64,000 nt of DNA from Flectonema sp. DT1601 (lineage: Eukaryota > Euglenozoa > Diplonemea > Diplonemida > Diplonemidae). Positions 12,401 to 21,552 of this stretch are shown here, one piece after another (within the stretch, counting starts at the first letter, position 1; each line of letters begins with the position of its first letter). The stretch covers positions 1,426,001 to 1,490,000 of the forward strand of contig OZ025783.1 in assembly GCA_964019425.1 (NCBI GenBank). The letters are read 5' to 3'. The notes under the pieces are model-generated. The model was not told where the DNA came from and ran no database searches. It was given only the letters and a program-made list of their open reading frames with translations. Made by a program: the position numbers and the translations under genes.

Positions 12401-15400
12401 GAATCAGTATTCTGGTAGGGCTCCTTTACTTCATCGAGCATTAAATTCAATCTCTATTGGCATCCCAGGTTATGATGATATTCGTTTAATACGAAACAGA
12501 CAACGAACTCTTGCTGAGGGTGAACCTCCTGATATACCATGTTTTCCTCCTTCAGGAAAATTCACACCAACTCAGAGACAATCCAGCGATGATTCCGACA
12601 GGAGGAGGATAGTATTATTGTTACTGAGGAGTAACATTCCTCGAACCTTCTTAGAAAGAAGATCAGCTGGAAAATATAAAACCGTCAGACACATATTCGT
12701 AGTAGAAGAAGAAACTAAACAAAAATTGAGACTCGGGCCGATGTTTGACCGATGCGGAGTTTATGCTGAAGGAGATCCTTATTGGAGCAAGAAAACCCTA
12801 TTCACTTCATACTGCGCAACAGCTGCAGCATTAGTTTTATCATTTAGTAATTACTTGTTGAGTGATGTTGATAATGATTCTGGTATTCGTTTACCTAAAT
12901 CAAATAGATCATTATTTATTGATAACTTACCTGATTCAAAGCAGTTTGTTCCGATAGTAATTCCTCCTCAAGAGTTCGGATTAGCGAAACTATTTCAAAG
13001 AGCTCCCTGGATTACAACTTATCACCAGTTGGTACAACACATCTTATCTGTCCATCCGTTTAATGGAATTAGAGAATTAGATGCTGCTGTTCAAAGAAGT
13101 GAGACATTTATCTATTTGGAGAGACGTCATTTCTGGTCGAGAACACTTCGACGAGTCTCAAGAGGATTCGTTGAAGCACCTCCAGGAGAGCAAATCTTAC
13201 TCAGAGATAGTTGTTTATCTCTTCCTCATTGGATGACTTTAATTGGTAGTGATGACCTACTACGAGTCATTTTATTTGATATGCGTCTCCCAGTTGCATG
13301 TTTTGATCGAATCACTACTCAATACAGTCCAATATCAACATCAAGTCTTGGATATATTCCTGTTCACTATGCTGCCTATTCAGCTTCAATAGGATCGATT
13401 ACTTGCATTGTTCAGAAATCAACAATTTCTGGTGCCACCGAATGCATTTTAAATTATCAGGTATTAGCTCCCTCCCTCTTTTTAATTTTTTTTAATTTTT
13501 TTTTTTTTTTTTTTTTTGGTAGTTTAAAAACTAAAACACTACTAAAACAGGCTCGTTGTAGATGCCATCCTTATCAAAGCTGGTCATCAGAAAGTGATAT
13601 CCACCACAATGGTATTATGTTAACCACTGGTGATTCACCACTTATGATTGCGAGTCAGTTTGGTCATTTTTTAGTAAGCAGCGCACTCTTGGAAGCTGGA
13701 GCTCTATCACATCTTCTAAACCACGAAAATACTGATTGCCATGACATAGCAGTAGCGCTTACATTTAGACACGTCCACCAATGTAGAGATGAAGAAGGTA
13801 AGCAGGGTGATTTAATCACGTCATCTGTTTTACAAAGACTCACCGACTTGTTGAATGCGGATGACAAAATTCATAAAAAACTACAGAGGTTTGCGAGTCA
13901 CCGAGCTTTATCATCGGGGTTTGTTTACATGGTTTTCGTTATTTGTTTGATGGTAGTTTCATTTGTTCTGACACACAACAACGGCATTGACTACAGAATA
14001 TCATTCTGGTCAGCATACTCTGTTCACTCTGCAGTCACTGATCAGAAAAGCCCTCCCCTAGAAGACTCCTTAAATAGACTTCTGCCATACACACAAGACC
14101 TAACAGATGTGACAACCATTTCAGATTTCAACAGATGGATGATTGCCGCTCTACCTAAAGTTCTATTAAAAAACACAACATACATCGTTAACGATGTTTG
14201 CTACGAACCAGGCATGTACGGAACCTACTCCTTAGTAGGAGCTGTACGAGTCTCCTTAATAAGAACAAAACCAGAAGAGTGTAGGGGATCAACTCCCTAC
14301 AGATGTTTATTAACTGATAATACGACGTTTCTATTTGATGGTAATCCTTTAAAGTGCTGGGGAGAATATTCAAAAGACAAAGTCGATGAATCGAAAAAAG
14401 ATTATTTGAAATTTGCGTCTACTGGAGAGCTTGGCTACACCAGTCCTCGAACACTCATCGCCTACGACATAGGAACTGGTGAAGTATCTGATTTCACTCC
14501 ATCAAATATGGAAATTATAAATAAAGTAACAGAGTCTGATTACATCGATCCTTCGGTTAGGTTACTAACGTTATTTGCAACGTATTATAATCCGAATATA
14601 GATTCGTTTCTGGTAGTTAGAATCTATGCAGAGGTTCTAGCTCAGGGAATAGTTCTTCCGGGTGTTTCAATAAAAACCATTAAGCTTTCTACTCCGTGGA
14701 ATAATGTTACATTTCGAGATGTGTTAATATTTTGTGTAGAGTTGTTGTTGTATTCATTTACAGTAAAATTTCTTATTGATGAAGCGATGGATTTGTGTGA
14801 TTCTCTGGGTGAGATTGCTAGCAGACTTCGACAACATATCTCAACTTCAAGAAGAAAATATCATCAACTGACTACTACAAGACAACTACCCGAACGTAAG
14901 TATAAACCCTCAACTCACATGAATGATCATATACGGACACAACCCGATGACAATACTGACAAGTTCAATCCCCGACAAGACTCAATACGTAACAGTACAA
15001 TCACCCTTCCAATCCCTCCTGAAAATCACATTGTCACTGTTGAGACTGATCCAGCCTCCATACCAATAACAACAATTATGTGTAAATGTCATGAGTGTCA
15101 AGGTCGGAAAGCCGTTAATGTCCGAGAAAAGATTTTATTTTGCTTCATATTCGTTAAAGGTTGTGCGGAAATAATAATCTGGGAACTTATAAGACATCTC
15201 TTCACTAACTGGAATTTCATAGATGTGATGCTAGTAATATTATTAGGATATACTGCAGTGTTACGAATTCAGGTTTCAGTTCTGACGGTAGACATTAGAA
15301 ATGATTCACCGCTGTATAGTGTTGACAACCACTTTGTTGAGTTCTCTCTCATATCAGAAAAGCAATCACTGCTGCATATCACACTCGGAACAACTGTTTT

Positions 15401-16148
15401 AATCGCTTGGATAAAAGTATTAAAGCTGATCATCGTCGTACCAAAACTTGGTCCTGTAGTTGGAGCCATCATAAGTACTATGGCTAATGTGAAAGTTTGT
15501 TTGTTTTTCCTGTTGTTTATTGAAGTATTGTGGGCTTTTATAAGTGCTTTTCACTTATCATTTGGTGATCAACTCGAGCCATATAGCAGTCTTTCAGAAT
15601 CTCTTTTCACTACTGTTAGGATTGTTTTGGGTGACTACCCTTCTCAAGGGGGATTTGATGATCTGAGAGCGTTGTCACCTCCGTTCGCACCGATTTTATT
15701 TGTTTGTTTGTTGGTTTTTGGTCAATTGTTGTTCTTAAATATTCTTATCGCTGTTGTTTCAGAGGTTTACACGAAAGCAATTGAGGTAACTAACGAGGAA
15801 TGGTCTAAAGATATTAACGAAATGTACCAATATTCTGTGTGTCAGCTGGCAGACCCTACCGATGGTCAGTTTTCTGAAATTTATCAACGTGTTTTGATAT
15901 CCACATCGATTCCTTGTCTTACGTACCGTCCTTCAGATTCGAGAATAAAAACATCTGCTTCGGATGATGAAAAATGGACCATAATATACGATGCAAACAG
16001 GCGAGCATATACAAATCAAATTCACATCGAACATTTGGGATTAGCGGAAGTTGACGGACATCTCAGCGGTCAGCTAAAAATAATTTTATCAAAGATTGAT
16101 GAATTGCAGAGATCTCAAACAGCACAAGGGATGACTACATTCAACTAA
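3415..16148 (+). CDS. Giant polycystin-like cation channel with N-terminal triple repeat and ankyrin repeats (5 exons)
   Basis: Exons 3415-5894, 5963-6744, 6812-10103, 10172-13460 and 13551-16148 join in frame to 4146 aa. Residues ~60-1670 are three copies of a two-part unit: a diverged part (with VVEGVPDV- and LGSDIP-like motifs) and a second part ending in a GEEDFAATSTG-like motif. Ankyrin-type repeats follow (~1755-2000, and again near 3307). The C-terminus is a six-TM polycystin channel: TM1 ~3401-3421, a long extracellular loop with several Cys, TM2-TM5, a pore segment with VRIVLGDYP (~3970-3976; PKD2 family 'LGD' filter) and TM6 ending LLFLNILIAVVSEVY (PKD2 'LLNMFLAIINDTY'). The expected role is a non-selective cation or calcium channel in a ciliary or other membrane. 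Function of the repeats is unknown. Exon joins restore repeat homology, so the model is well supported; splitting into two genes is unlikely because all four introns keep frame. Confidence 0.8.
3600..5080 (+). repeat. Giant-gene protein repeat 1
   Basis: Encodes residues ~62-555. The first part (to ~4250) is diverged from the other copies at DNA level. The second part contains the conserved cores 4255-4744 and 4825-4971. It ends with GEEDFAATSTG then ILARCGI. Confidence 0.8.
5895..5962 (+). other. Intron 1 of giant gene
   Basis: GTATGA...CCCCCAG, 68 bp. Removal joins AG|G (Arg) and restores the repeat homology before the TELCTS motif. Without removal the frame stops at 5919. Confidence 0.85.
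6745..6811 (+). other. Intron 2 of giant gene
   Basis: GTGTGT...CTCTCACAG, 67 bp. It interrupts ATSTG|ILSRCG, a motif that is uninterrupted in repeats 1 and 3, so the splice is well defined. Confidence 0.9.
7040..8560 (+). repeat. Giant-gene protein repeat 3
   Basis: Third copy of the unit, intronless. Core ~7770-8240 is nearly identical in DNA to the cores of repeats 1 and 2. The second core (~8328-8470) is more diverged. It is followed by an acidic linker and then ankyrin-type repeats. Confidence 0.8.
10104..10171 (+). other. Intron 3 of giant gene
   Basis: GTATGTAAGT...CCCAAACAG, 68 bp. It joins GG|T (Gly) and connects the ankyrin-containing exon with the channel-side exons. Confidence 0.8.
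13461..13550 (+). other. Intron 4 of giant gene
   Basis: GTATTA...ACTACTAAAACAG, 90 bp, with a long T run. Length is a multiple of three and no in-frame stop occurs, so retention would add 30 mostly hydrophobic/Phe residues; the intron-like 3' end argues for removal. Confidence 0.75.
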
Positions 16149-16382
16149 CACTTTGTTATCTCTTAGGCTGCTAAGCTTGTTTTCAATACTTTCTTTCCAT
16201 TTACACGTAACCCTTTATGTTAACATTTATCACATTTATGTAGAACCACAAATGTTGAACATATTTCCTTTTTATCAGTTAGTTAAAACATGAAGTGTTG
16301 GGAATCACACAACTAGTAAAGTCAATGAGTGGGATGGTACTCATCGAGTTCTAATATTTCTGTTCTCAGTTCAACTAATAAT
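16149..16382. other. Short intergenic region before ZIP gene
   Basis: AT-rich spacer with no coding signal. Near its end TTTCTGTTCTCAG is an acceptor-like site 13 nt before the ZIP start codon. Confidence 0.5.
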
Positions 16383-17655
16383 ATGCCGTCTGTAAAAAAG
16401 GCTCTGTTGGGATTCCTGTTGGTCGTAAGTGTGCTGGGGCATAGCCACAGTCACAGCCACGGCAGCCACAGCCATGGTCACAGCCATGGTGGAGAAGCAG
16501 CAGGTGCGGAGAAATGCAAGAGTATGTTAGCCGCACCTGAATGGCTACAGGAATACTACGAAACAGATAAGACTGCCGTGTCTGTTTCAGCATCGCTGTT
16601 AACTAGTTGCGTACCAGTTTTGATTATTTTGTTTTGTCCAGCCGCGCCATCAAAGGGTGTTCTCCATGCCCTTTTGGCCTTCGCCGCTGGCTCTCTACTT
16701 GGAGATGCGATGCTTCACTTGCTGCCACACGCTATGATGGAAACACCACCTCCTCCATCTAACCCAGTTACACAGTTCTTGAGTGATGCTCATGTTTCAA
16801 TGCCTCATTTACTGTTTCTTGTTGGGTTGGGTATCGTATGTCTTTATTATTATTATTTTTCAACGGTCTGACGCTCTGTAACAAGCAGTAGTGATTCAGA
16901 CACCATTCGAGTGACGACAAGAATAGGACGATCAGTACAATTAAACACAAAACAGTTCTTCTTCCTGGAGAAACTTCTTATGCTTAGAGGTGATGGAGGG
17001 TCGTCTCACGGACACAGTCATGGAGCTAAGAGTGATGCGTCTAAGAAGCAGGTTCTTGGATCGTCTGCGTTGTTGAATCTGTTGGCAGATACCACCCATA
17101 ACTTCACAGACGGGATTACAATTGCTGCAGGATTTATGAATTCGTTACCTGTTGGTATCTCAACTACGTTGGCTGTTTTTATTCATGAGATTCCTCACGA
17201 AGTTGGTGACTACGCTGTTCTGTTGGGATCAGGATTCAGTAAGAGTACGATTATGATGAGCCAGTTTGTGACTGGACTTGGAAATCTTGCTGGTGTCTTA
17301 GCGATGTCTTACGCAAGCCAATGGGTGGAAGGTGCTGACGCTATCGTCTTACCCGGTATGATGATAGTCATTGTTACCTCTTACTAATAAAGAAAAAATA
17401 ATTGCTTCTTAATAAACAAACAAACAGTCTCTGCTGGTGGATTTGTCTACATAGCAGCGGTTGGGATTCTTCCTGAACTGCTCAGTTCCCAGGTAACCTT
17501 CACCAGTATAATTATGGAAATGGTATGCGTTGTGTTTTTGTTTTTTTTATTTTATTTTTTGGTTATTATCTCAACTTAAAGCTAAAATACTCACAAAACA
17601 GACAATGATGGGTCTGGGAGTTCTCTGTATGATTGCCATCGGGTTCTTAGAATAG
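16383..17655 (+). CDS. ZIP-family zinc/metal transporter, LIV-1 (SLC39A7/13-like) subfamily (4 exons)
   Basis: Exons 16383-16835, 16956-17355, 17428-17522 and 17602-17655 give 333 aa. Likely imports Zn2+ (or similar) into the cytosol from an organelle or outside. Seen: a hydrophobic leader (MPSVKKALLGFLLVVSVLG), then a luminal His-Ser-Gly stretch with repeated HSHG; LLGDAMLHLLPHAM; a second His-rich HGHSHG loop; TTHNFTDGITIAAGF and IHEIPHEVGDYAVLLG, the two metal-site helices of LIV-1 ZIPs (the family HNFxDG and HEIPHExGD motifs are complete); and a final helix ending in IGFLE. The ATG at 16383 places the signal peptide at the start; the frame opens at GTG 16329, which is less likely. All introns begin GTATG and end in CAG. 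Confidence 0.92.
16836..16955 (+). other. ZIP intron 1
   Basis: GTATGT...ACACAAAACAG, 120 bp, phase 0, within a transmembrane helix before FFFLEK. Confidence 0.85.
17356..17427 (+). other. ZIP intron 2
   Basis: GTATGA...AAACAAACAG, 72 bp. Contains TTACTAATAA, a branch-site-like sequence, about 40 nt from the 3' end. Joins LP|V SAGGF. Confidence 0.85.
17523..17601 (+). other. ZIP intron 3
   Basis: GTATGC...ACTCACAAAACAG, 79 bp, phase 0, between IIMEM and TMMGLG. Confidence 0.85.
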
Positions 17656-18244
17656 AAAAAAAATGTGTTGCTAAGTATCGGTTATCGACATGTGTGGAAT
17701 TTCTTTTCTTTCTTTTTTTGTTACCTGGTCTGACCTTTGTTGCTTGATATTGTTGTTGGTGTGTAATACAAAATTAATAATAATCATAATCGCTTCTTCG
17801 TAATTTACATGGTACAATGTGAGTTCTTTTTCATTCTAAAATTGCTCATCTGCATTCAAAAAGATCTAAAGGTTTTTTTTCCCCCTTTTTTTTCTTTCTT
17901 TTTTTTTGCACCGACCTAACCGCTGTTGTAAAGTTTAAGAACGCATATGATCTGAATCCCGTACGCAATAATAACAGCATGGTAGAAAGAAGAGCAATTA
18001 GCCTACCAAAGTGACACTCTAGTGAATTATAATCAGTCTATATTTTTTTTCAATTTCAGCCGTTTTCTTTTTAAGGAGCTCATATATGAGCTAATTTGTA
18101 GGGGCTGCTCGGTTCAACTACTACATTCTCTCAGTGACATTGTATCACCTACTGTTGTATGAATTCGTACTTTTCGACTAAAAGTTATCCCTATACTTTG
18201 CTTTGAGTGTTTTATGGAAGAAGTTCGGAAGCCTTGCGATGCTC
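17656..18244. other. Intergenic region between ZIP gene and Cys-rich array
   Basis: T-rich runs (17870-17905 and others) and a perfect 16-bp palindrome AGCTCATATATGAGCT at 18077-18092. No gene seen. Confidence 0.5.
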
Positions 18245-18295
18245 ATCAGTACTTTGCTTATCAGATTAAAAAACCACAACATGAATCGCATGCTA
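18245..18295 (+). pseudogene. 5' stub of a Cys-rich family gene at duplication breakpoint
   Basis: The leader (CATCAGTACTTTGC... with the CACAAC before ATG) and first five codons (MNRML) of the family are present, in the variant used by the genes at 29219 and 33340. Homology then stops and the 3.1-kb unit starts at 18296. This is a truncated copy left at the left edge of the tandem duplication; it cannot encode the protein. Confidence 0.75.
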
Positions 18296-21200
18296 TTCCA
18301 CGGTGTATTATGGAACAGCAGAATAATGTGTTTTTGTAATTCTTCTTTTTACATTTTATTTTGGAGCACTTTTTTTTGTAATAAACTCATATTCTAACTA
18401 AGTTGGTCTTCATGTTTCTCATCATTACTTTGCTTGTCAGATAAAAACCACAACATGAATCGCATGCTATCGATCGCTTCAGCTGTTGTACTGTCCGCAG
18501 CTGTTCCGATGTCTGAATTTGTAAAGATGGAGGAACAAAGTCGTGAAGTTAGTACTCTCGCAGACCAGAATGGATGTAGTGATCTTTTAGCTGATTTAGG
18601 AAATGGTCAAAAGAGAGTCTGGCATGATATTGATGGTGCTTTCTTCAACTGTTACATCTACGCCAAGTATGGACTCTGTACTGCATACAGTAACTACGGT
18701 CCATGGCCACAAAACATGCCAATGACAGCAAGCCAGGCCTGTTGTCATTGTGGAGGTGGAGATACTTCTTCTACGAGCGCACCTGTTCCTAGTAGATTCC
18801 CTGCTTGCACCACTGACGCTGATTGTGCGCAGTACCCTGATGCCACACGTTGCTCTATTCACGGTTGTCAAGAGTGCGACTTCTTTACCAACGATAACCT
18901 CCCTTGTCTTCAGAAGGGACTGAAGTGTGGTACGGACAACGTCGACATATATCTGTACAGATGCTGTGATACTAATAGTTTTGGCATGTGTATTGACGCC
19001 ACACCAGCTCCTCAGATAGTATCTACTGCTGTACCAACAGCTGCTCCACAAGGCAACGTTCCACCTGTTCCTTTTACGCCTTTTCCTTATCCGAGCTACC
19101 CTGCTTGCACCACTGACGCTGATTGTGCGCAATACCCTGATGCTACACGTTGCTCTATTCACGGTTGTCAAGAGTGCGACTTCTCTGCCTACGATGACCT
19201 CCCTTGTCTTCAGAAGGGACTGGTGTGTGGTACGGATAACGTCAACATATTTCTGTACAGATGCTGTGTTTCTCAGGTGTTTCCTGGCATATGTGACTAA
19301 GTTCAGATAGAGAAAACTGATTAATCAGCTTGTTTTTTTCTGTCTCACTTCGTTTTTTTTTTAGTTTTTTTGTGTTATTTTTGAACTGTTGCAGAAATAC
19401 AGAGTCAACAATGTTCCTTCCCTCTCTCGTTTATTAGCATGTTCAGTGCGCGCCTGCAAGCAGCCTTTTGGTAGGCTGGATTCACACTAAAGATACACGC
19501 TGTTTCTGTATTTGTTTTGTGCCGAACCCGTCTTGTAGATCTCCACTGATATTGTTAACTTTTGAACTCTCTTCATTTGATTTTTGTTGGTATTATTCTG
19601 CTTTGAGTCATTTCAACGTAATAATTCCCTGTGAGAATCTCTCTCGTAAGATCACTTGTTTTTTAGTTATCTTTCCTTTTTCTGGTCAATTTAATTGGTA
19701 TCTTGCTTATGTTGGTAACCTTGTAAAGGGTTCACATTAAATGTGTAACGTCTGCCTTCACAAATTATGGATCGCTTCGCTTGATGAAAATGGTAAACAA
19801 GCGGAAGCTAAACACTCCTTTTTTCAATATTAAATTCTTCCTCTCTAGTTTTCACTTCATTTGTAACTCAAATAACGTATCCGCAATTGTATTAATTTGT
19901 TTAGTTTTTTTAGGAACAGGACATCTGGGAGGCTATTAATACGCATTCATGTGATATGTTCTTTTTTAATATGAAGACGACTGTTCTCTTTTGAGTTAAA
20001 GCAGCTGCAGATGCTCAACGTAATCATAGAAAAATTATTCAAGGGATCTGGCTGCGGAGAAAGAGGCAAATCGGAAACCTCCAACAAAGATAGCGAGCGT
20101 CGCAGCAGCAGAGATTCCAACTCTCACGCTGATATGGCGAGTCAACTGAAACACGAGCAGTCAGCCCAGTAGTAATCAATTACTCCTATCCTGGATAATA
20201 TGTATCATACAATAGTAACAGCCTGGATTAATCTCTTACGCTACGGGATCCACCGTAATCCTGGGCTTCTAAAAGGTTCATAAAACATCTCGTTCACTTC
20301 TTGATGTTAATGAACCAAGCTGGAAATTAATCTTTCAGTCGAAACAATCCATGGTAAATCTTCTGATATGGCAACGGATTAGGTCCTTTGTTACTGTGAG
20401 TTACCTAGCACTCATAATATACAGTAACGTTGGGTTATATAACTGACGACCACTTTTTATAATTAACTCATATTCTACTTACCATTAAAAGCACAGTCTG
20501 ATACAGTTGTTACAATGATACCTGAGACTATAGGACCATTGATGATGTGCGAAGATAAAATTAAACTCGAAATGAATGACGAGTCAAGTAATAACTCGAC
20601 TGTAATAGTGAAACGAGCAGACGTCAAAGATTAAAATTTTAGATTGAACACAAAGCAAATAAGCATTGCTAGCCCTATCCTGGCGAGCTCCGATGGATTT
20701 TTATCTTAGAACGATTAGATATAGAATGAAGTCCCTTAGAACTTACTGATGAAGGCGTAAAAAGGGACGAGTAGTACAAGATTAAAGCCTGAAACTACAT
20801 ATTCTATTACCCTAGATTAGGAACTACAGAAATGAATACTTTTCTTTTACTAATCTCTGTTTTCTTTATTCTCTTCTATACTAATAATTAATGATACTAA
20901 CTACCTAAGTTGGTCTACAGCCCCGATGAAGGAGAACTCGGCGTCCGGCCTGTCCTATGTGATGAGTAGGACAGGCCTGACACCGCAGTTTCCGCCTCGC
21001 TTTCTTCGCTGAAGAGGGCTGGGTAAGGGGAATGGTCCGAAGAAAGATTGTATTTAATCTTAGCCCGAAACAAACTTGTTTGTTGTCCTACGAAATGTTG
21101 CATTTTGTTGATTGACTGATAATTATTATTACTATCAAAGTTGGTCTGCAGCTCCAATGAGGGAGAAGTCGCACTCGTAATAAAACGAACTAATGTAGAA

Positions 21201-21393
21201 GAAATGGAACTCTGCTGATCAAAAGCAAAAATATATGATAGCCCGTCCTGGCGAGCTCCGATGGACATTAAGAAAACAGACAATTGATAAATCTGATTTA
21301 TTAATAAACTGAAAGTCAGTAAGTCCCTAGAACTTACTGACGAAGACGTAAGAGGGACAAGAAGTATAAGATCAAGGCTCCTGAAACTACGTG
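18296..21393 (+). repeat. Tandem duplication unit 1 (~3.1 kb)
   Basis: From TTCCACGGTG to the next TTCCATAGTG, 3098 bp. It holds one complete Cys-rich gene, its 3' flank and a ~1.3-kb spacer with the composite structured repeat. Nearly identical in sequence to the following unit, differing by scattered substitutions and very small indels. Confidence 0.9.
18455..19300 (+). CDS. Secreted Cys-rich protein, copy 1 (2 Cys modules)
   Basis: 281 aa. N-terminal signal peptide (MNRMLSIASAVVLSAAVPMS). Next comes a W-D/C/Y-rich module ending TASQACCHCGGG, a pattern seen in secreted proteins of several protist groups (ShK-like in flavour). Two copies follow of a ten-Cys module: PACTTDADCAQYPDATRC, then GCQEC, PCLQKGLKCG, YRCC and a last Cys. 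A Pro/Thr/Ala/Val linker (STAVPTAAPQGNVPP) joins them. Likely secreted or surface-bound; role unknown (adhesion, prey or host contact and defence are only guesses). Acceptor-like TTGCTTGTCAG ends 14 nt before the ATG. The start at 18455 is chosen for the signal peptide. Confidence 0.85.
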   Translation: MNRMLSIASAVVLSAAVPMSEFVKMEEQSREVSTLADQNGCSDLLADLGNGQKRVWHDIDGAFFNCYIYAKYGLCTAYSNYGPWPQNMPMTASQACCHCGGGDTSSTSAPVPSRFPACTTDADCAQYPDATRCSIHGCQECDFFTNDNLPCLQKGLKCGTDNVDIYLYRCCDTNSFGMCIDATPAPQIVSTAVPTAAPQGNVPPVPFTPFPYPSYPACTTDADCAQYPDATRCSIHGCQECDFSAYDDLPCLQKGLVCGTDNVNIFLYRCCVSQVFPGICD

Positions 21394-21552
21394 TTCCATA
21401 GTGTATTATGGAACAGCAGAACAATGTGTTTTTGTAATTCTTCTTTTTACATTTTATTTTGGAGCACTTTTTTTTGTAATAAACTCATATTCTAATTAAG
21501 TTGGTCTTCATGTTTCTAATCATTACTTTGCTTGTCAGATAAAAACCACAAC
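19301..21552. other. Spacer in tandem unit 1 with composite structured repeat
   Basis: A 3' flank shared by the family, including the GTGCGCGCCTGC motif near 19450, is followed from ~20345 by the composite repeat with several perfect stems (listed separately). No protein gene is supported; the long minus-strand frame at 20915-21424 is composition-driven and sits on the repeat. Confidence 0.6.
20345..21395 (+). repeat. Composite structured repeat, copy I
   Basis: Built of sub-blocks. One is GGATTAGGTCCTTTGTTACTG at ~20375. Another, around GCGAGCTCCGAT, occurs at 20677-20698 with ATCC/GGAT ends and again at 21245-21266 with GTCC/GGAC ends. A third is a GTCCCT...AGGGAC block (20731-20768 and 21323-21358). 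A perfect 11-bp hairpin (GGCCTGTCCTA/TAGGACAGGCC) lies at 20947-20977, and TTGGTCTRCAGC blocks at ~20909 and ~21148. The compensating end change suggests a transcribed, folded RNA. Diverged relatives lie at 53040-53560 and 55712-55810. Confidence 0.6.

Noticed and set aside
13461-13550. Reading the giant gene through this stretch as coding
   Set aside because: It adds a Phe-rich run from a T tract, has GT...ACTAAAACAG ends, and lies between conserved regions; an in-frame intron is the better reading.
20742-20795. Hammerhead-ribozyme-like core (CTGATGA ... GCCTGAAAC) in the composite repeat
   Set aside because: The paralogous block at ~21335 has CTGACGA and lacks the matching stem, and no convincing third stem or cleavage site was found.
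20915-21424. Minus-strand open frame of 169 codons, repeated at 24015-24524
   Set aside because: It lies on the structured repeat; duplication of the unit explains its recurrence, and no protein motif is present.
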